Shown here piece by piece: positions 9,815 to 24,600 of a stretch of 64,000 nucleotides of DNA. A model generated the notes under the pieces. The model was not told the DNA's origin, ran no database searches, and saw only the letters and a list, made by a program, of their open reading frames with translations. The translations under genes and the position numbers were made by a program. The DNA lies in the NCBI RefSeq assembly GCF_000003815.2, contig NC_049994.1, positions 5,016,392 to 5,080,391 of the forward strand. The letters run 5' to 3'. Within the stretch, counting starts at the first letter, position 1; the number at the start of each line of letters is the position of its first letter. This DNA is from Branchiostoma floridae. Its lineage: Eukaryota; Chordata; Leptocardii; Amphioxiformes; Branchiostomatidae.

Positions 9815-12609
9815 TTTGAATTTGAGTTGTTGACACACCTGTTGGAAGAAAACAATTTTTTTAGTATTTAAACATAACGAAGTTAACGAAGTTAAAAGTA
9901 ATTCAATTTGTAAATGCAACCAAAAATAAACAAACATGGCCAGGTTGTACATCATATTGTATACATATCATACAATATCATACAAATTTTATACTGATCA
10001 AAGAAATCTCAGATCAAATCAAAGAATGCCCCCCTCCCCATAACAGCAAACAGCATTCAAAGCACTGTTTACAGTTAGTTACGTACAATTGAGAGCAATA
10101 GCATTAGTGACAGCTAGCGTGTCCAATGCTACAGTAAAAGATTACATCAAGAAAGTAGATTTTGCCCCGTAACCTACCAAACTTTGGGCGACGTTTATCA
10201 AACTCATGCAACTTCCCGCTCTCTTTGTCGGGAAAAACACATGGATGATACGGGTCATACCATTTGACATAGGGGGTAAGTTTTATACTATCAGAAAAGT
10301 ATCCGAACTTTTTTGATATCACAATTAATAATATTAAAAAAAACTATTATTAAGACAAGGTTTTTATACCAGTTGAAGAGTTCATGATGAGGAAAAAGTC
10401 ATAAATAGAGAAAAAATGTGTCAGTAATTTTTAACACACCCCTATATGACCATACTTAAAAACGGAAGTGATGTAATAGGCTCTCGTTCTCAGGGCTATG
10501 AACATTGCGTAAGTAGAAAACAAAGAAAAAATGACGCAAAAACGTAATAAGTAGATCATATGAGATATCTTTTATTCAAAAATATGTTTGGGAATATGTG
10601 TCTGGAAAATTGTGTTTCTTTTTCTTTCATAAGTATGAAACTCAAAGGTTTGGGACGCTGGGAACGAGATTTTTTACGTAAACGCATGCGCATGTATAAA
10701 GTAGCCATCTTGTTCCCGGTTTGTCATCTGCCCGTGCAACTATCGTGAAAAATTGTGATGTTTTGAGCATTTATTACGTCAGAAATCATAATTATTACGT
10801 CCGTACAAAAAGAGAGTGATGTTTTCTGTCAGCGGACTTCATCCACAGGTGAGCTAGCACTGAATATCACCATTTTATATAATTTTTTACTGCCGGAAAT
10901 CTTACATAATGCCAAGTGATTTTTTTTGCGGAACACACTTTTGCGACCGCGAAAAATCATTGAATAATCTGGGCAATATTCATAAAATTCTAGCTTAATG
11001 TTTCATAAAACTTGTATGTAGTTGAAGGGCATTCTCTTCTGAATAGCATATTCTTTGTGATTTTGGAAGGAGCGTTTTGAAAAGTGTATTTTCCGTGGCT
11101 ATCATATCACGTTGTACGTTCACTTGCGCACGTAGGTCACCTCAAACCAACAGTTTTGATAAATTATTGCATATATTATTAAGCAAAGTCGATTTTATTT
11201 CCTTGCCACAATGAAGATTTGAGTATTAAATGTCTATGGCTAGCCTTTAAGTAATATGCAATGATATCTACACAAATCAGAGTCCTCCCCAGAGGATGGA
11301 ATAACGGAGGCCCTCCACTGTACTCCAAGCCCAGCTCCACTATACTCCTTTTGAAATCAAATGTGTTTCTTCCCTATTTTCTTCGTTAGTTTTGCTAAGA
11401 TTAATAAAAATTCACAGATCACTTTTCCAGTCAGCATTGTCTGCAAAAACTTGTGAATGGGTGATGATCAAAACAATAGTCATTCTGCCACTTCACAACA
11501 AAGGAATCACTATAATCATCTGGTGTATTTTGCCAGCCAGTAGGTACCCCAAGTATGTACCCCGAGTAATGAGGCTGTTTAACGTGGTATAGTATAATAA
11601 TATATCATACTTTTAGTATTTGACATCTTCTGTCAGTTCAAAATGAACGCATTTTCATGAAAGCGCAGTGCGTTGGTTCGGGTTATTTTTGCCAGCCCCT
11701 CCACTATGCTAAAAAATTCTGGGGAGAACCCTGCAAATTGTATACTAGATGGATTTATGCATATTCGTCATCTGTACAATTTTATCAAAGTTCATCTATC
11801 ATTTTAGCTTGTGATCTCATATGATTATGTTGTTGTGCATCATATCCTAGTATTAGTCCATACAATATGTTTGCTAGAAAATAGCGTAATGTACCACGAG
11901 GGGCCTTGCTTAATACATATGCTGTACAAAAACTACTAGTACTGTAAGTATGCCTATGTGATGTAACACACATTTGTATAGCTGTTGATAAGTTATGTCT
12001 AGATCATAGAACAAGTATTCTGGGCAGAGTTTATTGACAGGAGTGGATGTTCTTGTCAATAAAAATTTTATGTTACTGTATTTATTGACAGGATTAAAAT
12101 ATTCTTATACACTGTTGACAGGATAATCTTGTTAATGCCACCTCATGATTCTGTCCACCCCAACCCTTTTATAACCCAGAGGATGATCCTGTAAAATGGT
12201 GCAAAAGCAGTTTTAAAAAGAAGTAAGAATATTGAACTTGAAGTAGACAGCACAGTGAACATACCGTTAGGAGCTCCCCTAGTGTCTCAATAATAGTAAT
12301 GGGAGTTTTGCCTCCTCTGTCGAGTTCATTATCATAAGCTGGACATTTTCATGGTTTTGGATTCAATTATTTTGCTCAAGGGCCGGTAGTTCTTAAAAGG
12401 CTTGCTGGAAAGATACATGTATCGTGCCAGAAAAAAGGTCTGGTGAATGCTTACTAGGACTTGGGCGAGCAAAATATCTCTACAGAGAATGTAGAGAATG
12501 GTTACCTGGCAGGGACAATCGAAAAAAGATATTGTAGTACTAGTACTAGTAGGTGAAAGGGAATAGAGGAAAGAAAAGAATCCACCAACATATTTGAACC
12601 AAAATATCC
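9815..12609. other. Divergent intergenic region, GTF3C4 / YME1L1
   Basis: It holds the GTF3C4 5' UTR (the exon resumes upstream of an acceptor at 9839-9840) and the YME1L1 upstream region. Short open frames in either direction have no recognisable domains. Near 12010-12140 the words TTATTGACAGGA and TTGACAGGATAA recur three times. No clear core promoter could be placed for either gene. Confidence 0.4.
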
Positions 12610-15600
12610 ATGGCATTCATTTCCTTCCAGCTGATAGCACCGCTGTCACAAGTTGTCAATGTCTTCAACTCCCTGAAGAGTTCGACAACTTGTCATGCGT
12701 CGGCATGGCAACGGCTCCAACAGAAGAACCGGAAGGAACAGAGCGAGTTCACAGTGTCTGACGCCAGTGTAAGTACACAGGACATGTCAACTTGTGTCGG
12801 GAAATTTTTTATATGCAAACATGTATCTACTTTCTTCCTCCTTTAAAAGATAGTGCCAAAATGCAATAATTCCATAGCGGTAAATGATTCAAATTTCATA
12901 TTTGTGACGTACAAGTTGCCTAACACCTAGAAGTCATTTGCATGAAATGTATAAAAGCTCTTTAAGGATTTCAAGCAGTATGAGGTCTCCAAACTCTTGT
13001 TATCATGTATTTTAGCATTGTTGAATTTTTTTAAAAAGTGTATATAGTACACAGCGGCTATACAATGTAGGTTCCAATTCATATCTGACTTGTAGCAGTA
13101 CTTAAGACATATGGAATGCTTCAAAACTTAAAGAAGAAACTTTCCTCCTTCAGGTTTCTCTGATATTGAAGGACCTAGGATTGTCGGGGATTTCGCCTTC
13201 TGTGATCGCCCAGGAGGTCAATAACCTCTTACCCACAGCCATCGCTCCGTTGTTGGACCAGAAACCCAGCCACTGGCAAACTAGCTATGTTTCTGCAGAG
13301 TCCTTCTTTGAAAATAAGCATGGTAAGTAGCATTATAATCCAACTATTTATGATGAGTGTATCCAAAATACACGCTTACTTTCCACAATGAGAAATCAGT
13401 ACTATTATTATTGAAATGAAATAAAGACACATTGTAGAAGAAGTGGGTAAATTCGTCTTCCACTGCCTAAAAAGAAGTCAAACCCAAGAAAACTAGCATC
13501 ATGTACATTAAAGTTGTACAACATAGTCGTAGAATGTAGTTCTAATCTTAAGCATCATTGTACTTTAGCATCATTATACATTATGCAAATGTGACATTGA
13601 GTTGTTCTAAGTGTAAAATGACAGATTAAACTATGGAAATTGATGACATGGGCTCAAATAAACTCAAAGTTGAGACAGCCCTGGTAAACTGATTTAATAT
13701 TTAAGTTTTAATCATGCATGTTTTCTCCGTTCAGGGGTAATCTGTATTTAGTGCTGAGAAGTGTTCATGTTTCTGTTTTCCAGGCATGCCTCCCCGTTTG
13801 TTTGAGAGTTATACCAGAAGAAATATGTCCAGCCTCCTGCCAGCACACCTCAGTATTCAGCCTACTTTCCCTGTCTCCCCGGGTAAGCAACTATTCGTTC
13901 CATCTCTATGATTTAGATATTAAAGAGGTCTACATCATGTCCGCCACTAGCCACGACTGTCTGAAATCCCATGAAGCCATATGTATGCAACAGTCCAAGT
14001 TCGCTCCCAGATCTGGACGCGACTGGAAAAGAGTTGTTTTTTTGTGCCACCAAAATATTGGGACTTAATAAGACTTGTTTTTGTGCTGGTCACAAATGTT
14101 GCTATAATGATGCAAATAAATTTAAAATGCTGCAAATGTCAATCACACGAAACTCTTGCTGTCAAGGATATGTCCTGTTTTGGTGCGACAATCTTACAAA
14201 GAGACATCCCTTTGCCCCTGACGTCCCCACATTCCTTCTCTGTCTTACTAATTATATGTCATGGTTCCCTTATCAGTTTTACAACAGAGACGTGGCTTCA
14301 AAACACGAGCTCAGCGCAGCAAACTCAAGATGGAAGAAGAGGAGGCTTCTGGAGTTCTGTCTGGCATGAAGGTAGCACCTTTTTTCATGTGTGTATCTTT
14401 TTCGAGCTCAGTCAAATCGGGTTTGGTAACTTCTCTTGTGGTATGTCCCTATAGCTCAAGTGGAAGCAGCCTCACAGTTGAGCTCCTGGTTCCAATTAGT
14501 TGGTAACTGGAAGACCCCAGGTCAGTCCTGGGTAGGGCACCTCAGTTGGGTTGTCTTTCGGAAGGGACGTAAAATAGGGGTCCAATGTTTGAAGAGGTAA
14601 AGGAAAAGGCCTAGCAACCTCTCCCTGTAAAAAGATATACCATGCTTCTGAAACAAAAGGAAACTTGCAGCCCTATGTGCTACTAGGCACTACAATGGTC
14701 CGAGAGATATACAGTAGCATATATCAGTACTTTGTCTAAGTCTATATGTTAGAGCTAAAAAATGGCTATCACTCAATAGCTGTCTTGAAAGTTTGTGTCA
14801 CTTATTAATTACTGGAGAAGTGTTTCTGCTTGTTTAACTCCATCTTTTTTCTCCCATTAGTCGACCCTTGCCAAGGATAAACCCATTGACGTGAACAAGA
14901 TTGTGAAGGAACATAACATAAAGGAGGGGAACCGGGAAGCCTTCAAGTTTGGTTTTGCAGATGGCTACCTGATGGCACAGGCACAGTCACTCAAAGGTTA
15001 GTCTGACAACTGTTTTCAAAAAGGAATGTTTATGTGCCTGTTTTTTATAGTTCTGGGTTGGTATTGCAAAATTACAGCAAGTGTATTGTAAAGCTGACTA
15101 GTCTTTTTTTCTAGTATTTCTGTAGTCAGTGTTTTGAAATATACCCTGAGCAGATATCTCACCAAACTCCACCAGATTTTGCTAGGAAATTGCAGCTTTG
15201 CAAATTTGTGTCAGTTTTGCCTTACAGTCACATTGACATGCTATGTACAGCACTTGTATATGAATCCTGGTTAGGGTCATTTTGTAAGTGCTTGGCACAC
15301 TTTGTTGCAAGTTGGGGCAGTCCATTTAGATACCAGCTTTACGAATGATAAAATTTCTTTGCAGGTTTAAAAAGAATTACAAGATTGAAAACTTCTCTCT
15401 ATTTTTTTCATTTTATGACACTGAATCTCATGCTGCTTTGTGATAACAAAGATAATGTTGTCTTGCTTAAACGTCTTATTTTATGTCCTGTTACAACGGG
15501 AAATTTCTATAACTGCCCAAATATCTCTTCAGGAATTGATGTCAACAAGCTTGCAGCCAGTCGAGTGAAGGGGGGTGGAGACCAAGACGCATTCAAGAGG

Positions 15601-18600
15601 GGGTTTGAGGAAGGTTTCCTGATGTCTAAGGAACATGTCCCCAAAACAACAAGTAAGGCTTTAAAATGCTGCTCCATTTTATAGTAAGATATCTTAGCTT
15701 ATGTTTTTTATTACGTTTGCTTTGACAATGCCTTTTTGTGTTTGATCATTCATGCTCTTGTTCAAAGTATGATGCAATGACTGAAGTGTAAATTGGCAGA
15801 TAACCCACTCCCTATAGAAATATACGCTGCTACTGAAACAGCAAGGAAACTTGCTGCCCTATGCGCCACATGGTACTACATTTGTGCAAGGGTCTGAATA
15901 GATGAACAAATGTATAAGGATACATGGACAATGGCAGGCTTTTAGCTAGGATTTTATTATAGGGGGTCCAAATTTCTTGTCAAGTCGCGGTAAGTGATCT
16001 AGGTGCGACTGTTGTAGGGAGGGTCCAGGGCATCCACCTTCCATGGTGCAGAGTTAGTTTTCAAGAATTTTAAGTTAAAATGGTGCATTCCAAAATTTCT
16101 GTCAGAGAGTCTTCTACTGTACGTGTGACCACAAATGACCTGGTGGCATCCCTGGTCAATCAGAATTTCATGCTTGTCAGAGGATCTGTCCCCCAGTGTA
16201 AGGGTGTCCAGTGCGTCCAATTTCTTATTTTTAAAGAAAAGCACGTATAAATGATGCCTTGACGCATGCCTGGCTAAAAGCCTGAATACCGGTACATATC
16301 TCTTTGTTGGCTAGTTCTATTCATAGTTAACCCATGTTTTTTTTCCCCTTCAGCTTGGACATCGTACTTCATGCGAGCGCTGGGCAGCACCCTGGTGTTC
16401 ACCATCATCTTCATCATCCTCATCAACCTGCTGGCCATGAGTTTCACCTCTGAGATGAGAGGTGGGAGCTCTTCTCTGTCAGGTTAGCCCTCTGGTGGTC
16501 CTCAGACTCCTCTGTGGTGGTTGTGTCTATTCATACCTCCTATCTCTTCTCTTTCCTTCCCTCCATTTTTATCCTAAGCTCCAGGCAGATTTACCAGTGC
16601 CATAAGATAGTATCAAAGCTGGCTAAGGAGTACAGCTGGCCAATGGTAGTCATCAGCCACTCCGGTAGCCAAACACACTCCTACGCCGGCCTCACTCCTC
16701 TGGCAGCTTTTGATAGTATCTATGCTACCATAGGAGTTGCTTGGTTGCTTGGAGATGTATGTTTATCCATCTCCCTCTATCCCTTCCTTTTTTTAAATTT
16801 TTCTTCATCTTCCTTGTCTTTGGTTTTCTTTGTTGCTATTGTCTCAAATTGATAATCCATCTTCCTCATCCTTTGAAGCTGTTTCCACCTACCAACAACT
16901 ATCTATTCTATTTTTTTTGTCTCAGTTTCACTTTCCTACTATGTATATTGATATCAAGCCCTGAACCCTTAGATTATCCTACTCACTCACTATCGGGATT
17001 ATCGTTGTTTGTTTCCCGTCACTCAAGTCAGACGTGCTTTTGTATATAGATGTGGAGGGTCTTCTCTTGATCCTTCTCTCCTGTCTTCATGCAAATTGTG
17101 TGGAAAGTTGGCCTGATTTGTTCACTACTAGTATCATCGTTCATGAAGCAATGCTGCTGTCAAACTGCTTGAGTGTTGAGAGTTCTATTGTAGTGGAATC
17201 AAATTTCAAAATCTCACTCAATGGAAAAATCTCGCTTGCCCAATTAGCACCTTCACTTGCCCTGGACAATAGGGCTAGTGGACTTGTCCAACCCTGTTTG
17301 GTCAATTCAAGGAGGTTAAAAAAAACACCTCCTTGGTCAATTGTAAAAATCTTGAGATACATACTCTCACCTCTCAAATAAACGTACCGGTACGTTTATT
17401 TTTTTCCGCCTCAAAATCCACCCGGTACGTCCTTATTTTAGACGGTACGTTTATTTTTTTTTCAAATTGGGGCTTTCTTAACTAACCAGGGACCCCAAAA
17501 ATATTGAAATTTTGGTATTTTCTGCCCATATTTCCGCGGTATTTTCGCTTCAAATTCACTATTTTTCGGACGAGGCAGTGCGGATTTCCCTGCAGCTAGC
17601 GCTATGACCCAAACATCCAAGGGATGCGTACCGGTACGCAGGACCGGTTCTGGACTTGCAAAAACGTTTCGGTTCAGGTCCAAAAATACAGAAACCCAAG
17701 TGATTCGGTACTGGACTCGTAAAAAATTTATCCTTTTCGTTTTAGACCATCTTTCACCTTCCATAAATCTTGAAATTTGCGCTGAACAAAGACGAAAACA
17801 TCACCAAACATCGAGGTCACATGCTACACACACAGTCACTCACTTCCGTAAATTCTCTATCAAAACACAGAAATTAACCACCAACCAAACAAATTAAAAA
17901 GTTACCAATACTTTTCCGCAACTTTTCACCCGTAGTCAACTTGTTTTAATGTTCCAGCAACGGAAAAATCCTTCCAAAATAAAGCACAGCGTTCAATCGG
18001 CTCGAAAACATCCGCCATGTTGGATTCATCAACTCACGCCAAATCTCGCGGTAATGCGCGAGATATTGATATTTTTGCTGCAGTACCGTTAGATCTCGAT
18101 AGGGGGCAGTGTCTATGACCTCCTTGGTTTCAACAACATTGAAAATACAACAAGTGGTGAAGAAGGTATTCTACTAAGTTGGAATGTTTCTTCAAAATTT
18201 TATTTTGTAACAATGATCATAAAATAAACTTCTTTTTTTAAGTCTTCAATTTTTACTTTCATTCATTTCGATGGTGTGACACTCAGATAAAGAAAATATG
18301 TGCAATAACATAGGAATTATTCTGTTCATTATTTACAATTAACTGATATGATACTGAGGCATAAATAAATAAAAAGAGCATACCTGCTTATCATCTTCTC
18401 TTGGACTGAAGTAGCATGGACACAGTTTACATGTCAATTTGGTATTTTTCCGGGGGGTACTTTTATTCCAGGGGGTACTTTTATTAGATTTTGAAGATTT
18501 GTCCGGGGGGTACTTTTATTCCAGGGGGTACTTCTATTTGAGAGGTGAGAGTAGTAAAACCAGAGATACTTTTCTTGTTAGCAATGTCCTCACACCAAAC

Positions 18601-21600
18601 CTGTGCTGACGTTTATGTGACACTTACACTTACAGGACGACTGCGTTTTTCTGGTATGGACACGTCCGTGCAGGCGGTTAAGGACAACAACGTGACGTTT
18701 GAAGACGTAAAGGGCTGCCAAGAAGCTAAAGAGGAGCTAGAAGAGGTGGTGAACTTCCTGAGAGATCCTGACAGATTCACCAACCTGGGGGGCAAACTAC
18801 CAAAGGGTTAGTATATCCACCTTGATTATCTATTCGTAATGCAGGCTTCTAGCCAGCATTCGTCCTTCCGTCATTTTGCAGCAGGGGATGGACAAAAATT
18901 TTGCCCATTCTGTCCTCTGTGACGGACAAAAATTGGCATGTGAGGATATTAAACAAATGAAATTTTGCAAAGATCTCCAGAAATTCAGCACAGATGCCAT
19001 TGAACCAAGCTCAGTCTACTCTACCAACCCAATTTGCCCCTCAAAATGCAGGAAATAGCATTTCAGAGGGTCTTAGATGTTAAAATCCAGGGGACGGAAC
19101 AAAAATTCAGGCAGGCTAGAACGTTGTAATGTAAAAATTGCATGCAAATTTTCAAGTCACAAAAACTCACCCCATGCTGCATTGTCTAGTAACTCAGGAA
19201 CTCTTTTGATGGCCTCATGGATGTCTTACTATGTCAACTATCATAGTTGGCAACTATGTCTTGCTATGGCAAATATGTCTTACTATGGCAATAGTAAACA
19301 GCTAGATACAGCTGTACTGCTATTATTTTGCACAGCAGCATTTTAGTGCAACTAACTTAATGCAGACAGATAAGTTGTTGGCAAGTAGTCCTCTATGAAA
19401 ACTTAAATGATTTATATTAAAGGTTTGATGTAATTTTTGAATTTCTGTTGACTAGAGCCCTCCAGTTTCTCTCTACTGCAAATCGCAAAGAGCTTAAAAG
19501 TTTATTTATGGTGTATTACCTTTTTCCCCACAGGTGTGTTGTTGGTTGGCCCACCTGGTACAGGTAAAACCCTCCTGGCACGTGCCGTGGCAGGGGAAGC
19601 GGACGTCCCGTTCTTCTACGCCAGCGGCTCGGAGTTTGACGAGATGTTTGTGGGAGTGGGAGCCAGCAGAGTCAGGAACCTGTTCAGTAAGATGATTTCC
19701 CTTACAGATCTTGAAAATCTCACAATATTTTTTCCTGATTTTTCAGTGATAGTGAGTTTTCTGACATTCCGACGTTCTAGTTATGAAAGTGACCTAGCTT
19801 CCGCCTATGTCATTTTTGATCCTTAGTCAACTGTGAATATTTAAATGTTTGCAATGGTTAAATCTTCTTAGTTTTAATTGACTTCATACGATGAAATCAC
19901 TGCAAATATAATTTTGTTTTTACGTCTGTAGTACCAATTGTTTCAACCAAAATTCAAAACACAGAAAACCTCCCTTTCCTTGCTACAATGAATTTTAAGA
20001 CTGTCGGAAAAGTAAATGCATTTACAGTAGATTACTTCTGATTTTGTCGCGATACATTTATTCACAGACCAATCACAGCCAAGCATCTTAATCTAATCAA
20101 CCACTCAATATGACCCTGACATCTAACCTTTGACATTTGCCCTACAGCTGCTGCTAAAAAGAACGCCCCATGTGTGGTGTTTCTGGACGAGCTGGACTCC
20201 GTGGGGGGGAAGCGAGTGGACTCTCCCGTCCACCCCTACTCCAGGATGACCATTAACCAGCTGTTGGCCGAGATGGACGGCTTCAAGCAGAACGAGGGGG
20301 TCATCGTCATGGGCGCCACCAACTTTGTGGAGGTTCTAGACCCGTATGTACCATATCAATCTTTAGCTTCAACTTTTAAGGTTATGTTTTCAGGGATTTT
20401 TTTTTTTCTTTTAGTTTTTTTAGGCTGGCCAAAATCAACCTCCTTGCCACAACTCTAGTGATACATATTACAATACAGTTGAACAAAGAAAACTGAAATG
20501 CATGAGGACACTTGTCTTGTAATGTCAAACTTTAACTTGGTGCATAATACTAATAGATACATTTATCCTTCATTAGATAGGACAAGTAGTGTTTAACTTC
20601 AATAGGAAACAGGCTGAATAGAATTGTCGATTTGTGTTCACTTCATATTGTACTTCTTTTGCCCTCTTATTTATTAGGAACAAAAAACTTGTGCTTCATT
20701 GTGGAAAAACATCCTTTTTTTTACATTCGTCAAAATCTGGTCTGTATTGACTTTTGGTTACTATAGACAGGATTCTTAAAGCTGATGTGAATGGGAAAAA
20801 TATCTTCAGGAACTACCAAAAACTGGCCAGGTGGTTCCATTGTATAGGGGGAACTTTGAGATATGAGATATATTTAGCTAGTTTGTTTGACAGCAAGTTT
20901 TGAAACACAATGATTTTTTTTCCAGGGCGTTGACCCGTCCCGGCAGGTTTGACACCACAGTGACAGTGCCTCGTCCAGATGTCAAAGGTCGTCTTGAGAT
21001 CCTGAAGTTGTACCTTGGCAAGGTGAAAGTTGACACAGGTGAGGTCAATGTTCTATAGGTCATATTTTAAGGTCAACAGTAGGTAAAAAAGTGTTAGAAA
21101 GTTTCTTGTATGTTTGTAAGTTTATTGTTTGCTTTCGTTCAAGTGGTAGGTCAGGATTCAAGTGCTACATGTAGTTACTGCTAACTACAGACTATCTTTA
21201 GAGGGTGTGCATGAGGGAATCCTGGTTACTCTTATCGGTAACTTAAGCATGGTCAGGAACACTTTATGGTAAATGCAAGAGTCCCCGCAATGTCTAACTA
21301 AAAATTTAGTTTTTCTTGCCAGAGGTTTTGGGAAAGAGTTCATTGGATTAGTTCATTGTATTCATTGGGTGTCTTGCAAAACCAGACTCGAAATACAGAC
21401 ACAACAGAACACTATTAAATTTTGATTTCCCCTTTATGTTTGTAGACTGAGAAGAATTTGTCAGTAAAGCTTTATGATAAACTCACGAACAACTTACCAA
21501 CAACGGTTGGCACTATTCAGTTTAGTTTGTACTGGCCACTATTGATGGTGAATTAAGATAGTTTGTTACGCCTAACAGAAAATGGCATACTGTACAGCCC

Positions 21601-24600
21601 TCCGTTTACTAATTCCACTTGTTCCATTTCTTTCCCAGACGTGGATGGGGACATCCTGGCACGAGGCACGGTAGGATTTACCGGAGCAGACCTGGAGAAC
21701 ATGGTTAACCAGGCAGCGCTGCACGCCGCTTCGGTCGGGCACCAGTTTGTCACCATGGCCGACCTGGAGTTCGCCAAGGACAAAATCCTCATGGGTAAGT
21801 ATATATCTTTGTCACAGTTACCTTTAAAAGGCCGTTGGTTAAATACTGTAATTTTGAAGTTTTCATGATGGTTAAATTTTGCTACAAACTGAAGACTACT
21901 GAAAATGTTTGTTCTTTCTTCTACCAACCTACCCACTGATGAATGAATGCGCATATATTTAGGTTCTATGAAATATCATTCCCAGGTCCTGAGAGACGGA
22001 GTGCACAGATCGATGACAAGAATAAGAAGATCACAGCGTACCATGAGGGAGGCCACGCCTTGGTGGCGTTCTACACCAAAGATGCCACGCCCATCAACAA
22101 GGCCACCATCATGCCCAGAGGGCCTACATTGGGACATGTAAGTTCTCTCAGGGGTAGGGGTGGGTACCGGTACAGAAAATTCAGGTCCAGGTACGATTCA
22201 GGTCCAGAGGATTAGGTCCAGGTCCGGACCTGAACCTGAACCTGAACCTGATTGTCTGTGAAAACTTGTTAATAGGTGATACACCAAACAATGGTCCATT
22301 TCCCTTTTAAGGAATCTATTTAGTAACTTCCACTGACATTTTAAAGTCCTATCTTCATGTAAACAAGTTTGACTGTAGAAACTTGGTAAAAGTGACTATC
22401 GACTCTCTTTTACTTCACTCTTGTTATTTTCTTGGGCCGGTAAACCACAAACCACAAAACGCATGCATAGATTATTAATTAGTCCAAGATCTGATCCACT
22501 GATTTTTTCAGGTCCGTTTTTTCTGGACTGGTCCAACAAGAAAAAACAGTCCCCATCCCTACTCAGATTTTTTGAGAAATATATTGCAAGGGAGAGAACT
22601 GCAACTGAGTGGAACCACCAAGTGGAGGAGTAACAGAGGTTGTACATGATGTACATTGTATATTATAATCTTTGTTCCTCATGTGTTCAGGTCTCCCTCT
22701 TGCCTGAGAAGGACCAGGGAATGAGACCAAATCTCAGCTGCTGGCTCAGATGGACATCTGTATGGGAGGCAGGGTGGCAGAGGAGATTTTCTTTGGACCC
22801 GACAATATCACTACAGGTGTGTGATGTTTGTGTTTGTGGGTATGTCCCTGTTTTAAGGGGGGGGGGGGGGGGGGGCAAATGTTGCAACATTGCACAACCT
22901 AGAGTTTCTGCGATAGCATCTTGTCAGTAAAATGGAGTTTTTTGTTTCTTTGTGTGTGTCTGTGTTTCTGGATATTTGTGGTCAGCATAACTTTAGAACC
23001 AGTTGGTGGATTGTGATAATATTTAGTATGTGAATAGGCATTGGGAGATGGGAAGACAGAGGTTATAGGGTCAATTTTGAGTCCCGTAGTGTGTGACCTT
23101 GTTTTCTTTTCTTTGAAACAGATACCAGTATATTTGAAAGAGTTAGCACAACTCATACACAGACGTAGAAACATTCATGAGTTAAGCCTTAACATTCTTG
23201 TTTCATACATCAAAAACTTCACAACATTTACAGATTTGTCAGATGTCATTCTGTCATGAACTGCTAGGGGGCATGACATATCCTTATTGTGTTTCTGTAG
23301 GTGCATCCAGTGACTTTGAGCAGGCAACCAAGATCGCAAGAATGATGGTGACGAGATTTGGAATGAGTGAGAAGGTATGGCACCATGAAATGATGCTGTA
23401 GTGTTCTATCACGTGAATAGACAGGGCTCGAAATGCCACCTGCATATGCAGGTAAAATTGGAGCTGTGCAGGTATTTCTGATGTCTACCTGCACCTAACC
23501 TGCACTGGTCCATGTACTGGGTTTTATACATGATAGTCATATGATGTAGGTGTATGTGGATTGTTATTAGCTGCATTGACTGTTACCATCTATAAAGTAT
23601 AAAAGAAAAAATAGCAATGGTTCCTGAACAATTGTAGTAAGATCCAAATTCAGAGAGGTGCAGGTAAAATTAGTCTGGTGCAGGTAATTTTCGATGTTAC
23701 TGCACCAGTGCAGGTATGCAGAAAAAAAGTATTTCAAGCCCTGATAAAGCTTCACCTATTGAACAGATTTGCTTTGATGAGGTTTTGAGTGTCTTGAACG
23801 TTTAAAACTTGATTTAAAACTTGATTTTTATTTTGTTTCTTGCTATAGGTGGGAGTGATGGTGTCCGGTGAAAGTGGTCTTAGTCCAGAAATGAAGGCCA
23901 TGATCGAGACTGAAGTCAGACATATGTTGAAGGTATTTGAAATCTGAAATATTTATTAACATACCATGTTGCAGACTTTTAGTTAAGTCTGAATTGTGTT
24001 GGCATTTACATGTGCTCCTCCAGGGAGAATTGCACCAAGAGTTAAGTACAGCAATTTAAAAAGACACCATAGTTCAAAATCTTAATTGCTAATAATTTTT
24101 ATCACAAATCAGGGACCTTTGGTCTTAGACTACATATCACGAGAATGAAGATAGGTGTTCGGTTATTATGTACAGACATTCACAATAGTTGCTATAATTT
24201 GTTCAAAAAATTTGTTCAAAAGTCACTCAATTTGTTCAAAAGTCACTCAGAGATCAGGCCATACTTGTTTATCAGTTGGCACATGTACGGCATTCGTGAG
24301 TTCCTATATCTGTTGGTTCGTGCTACAGGACAATCTACCTTTTCACTGTTTACCTGCATGTATGCAGGTATGGTTTTCACGGGCGTGGGAAAATTTGGAA
24401 GCTGGGGATTTAGGGCGCTGTATCTCGAGAACGGATGGTGCGAGCACGACGATTTTTGGTACGTGGGTTGGGGGTGGTGGCCTGACACTCAGGTTTGATT
24501 TTGGGCCTCCTGGCGCTTGAACTTGACATTGCAGGTGGCATTTTTGGTGTTTTGGGGGCACTTTTGGCGCTGTGTGTCCGGAATGATACGCACCATTGCG

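Noticed and set aside
9815-9955. Upstream in-frame start giving a 704-residue GTF3C4
   Set aside because: The extra 47 residues are unlike the family and lie across a good splice acceptor, so the downstream ATG at 9814 is preferred.
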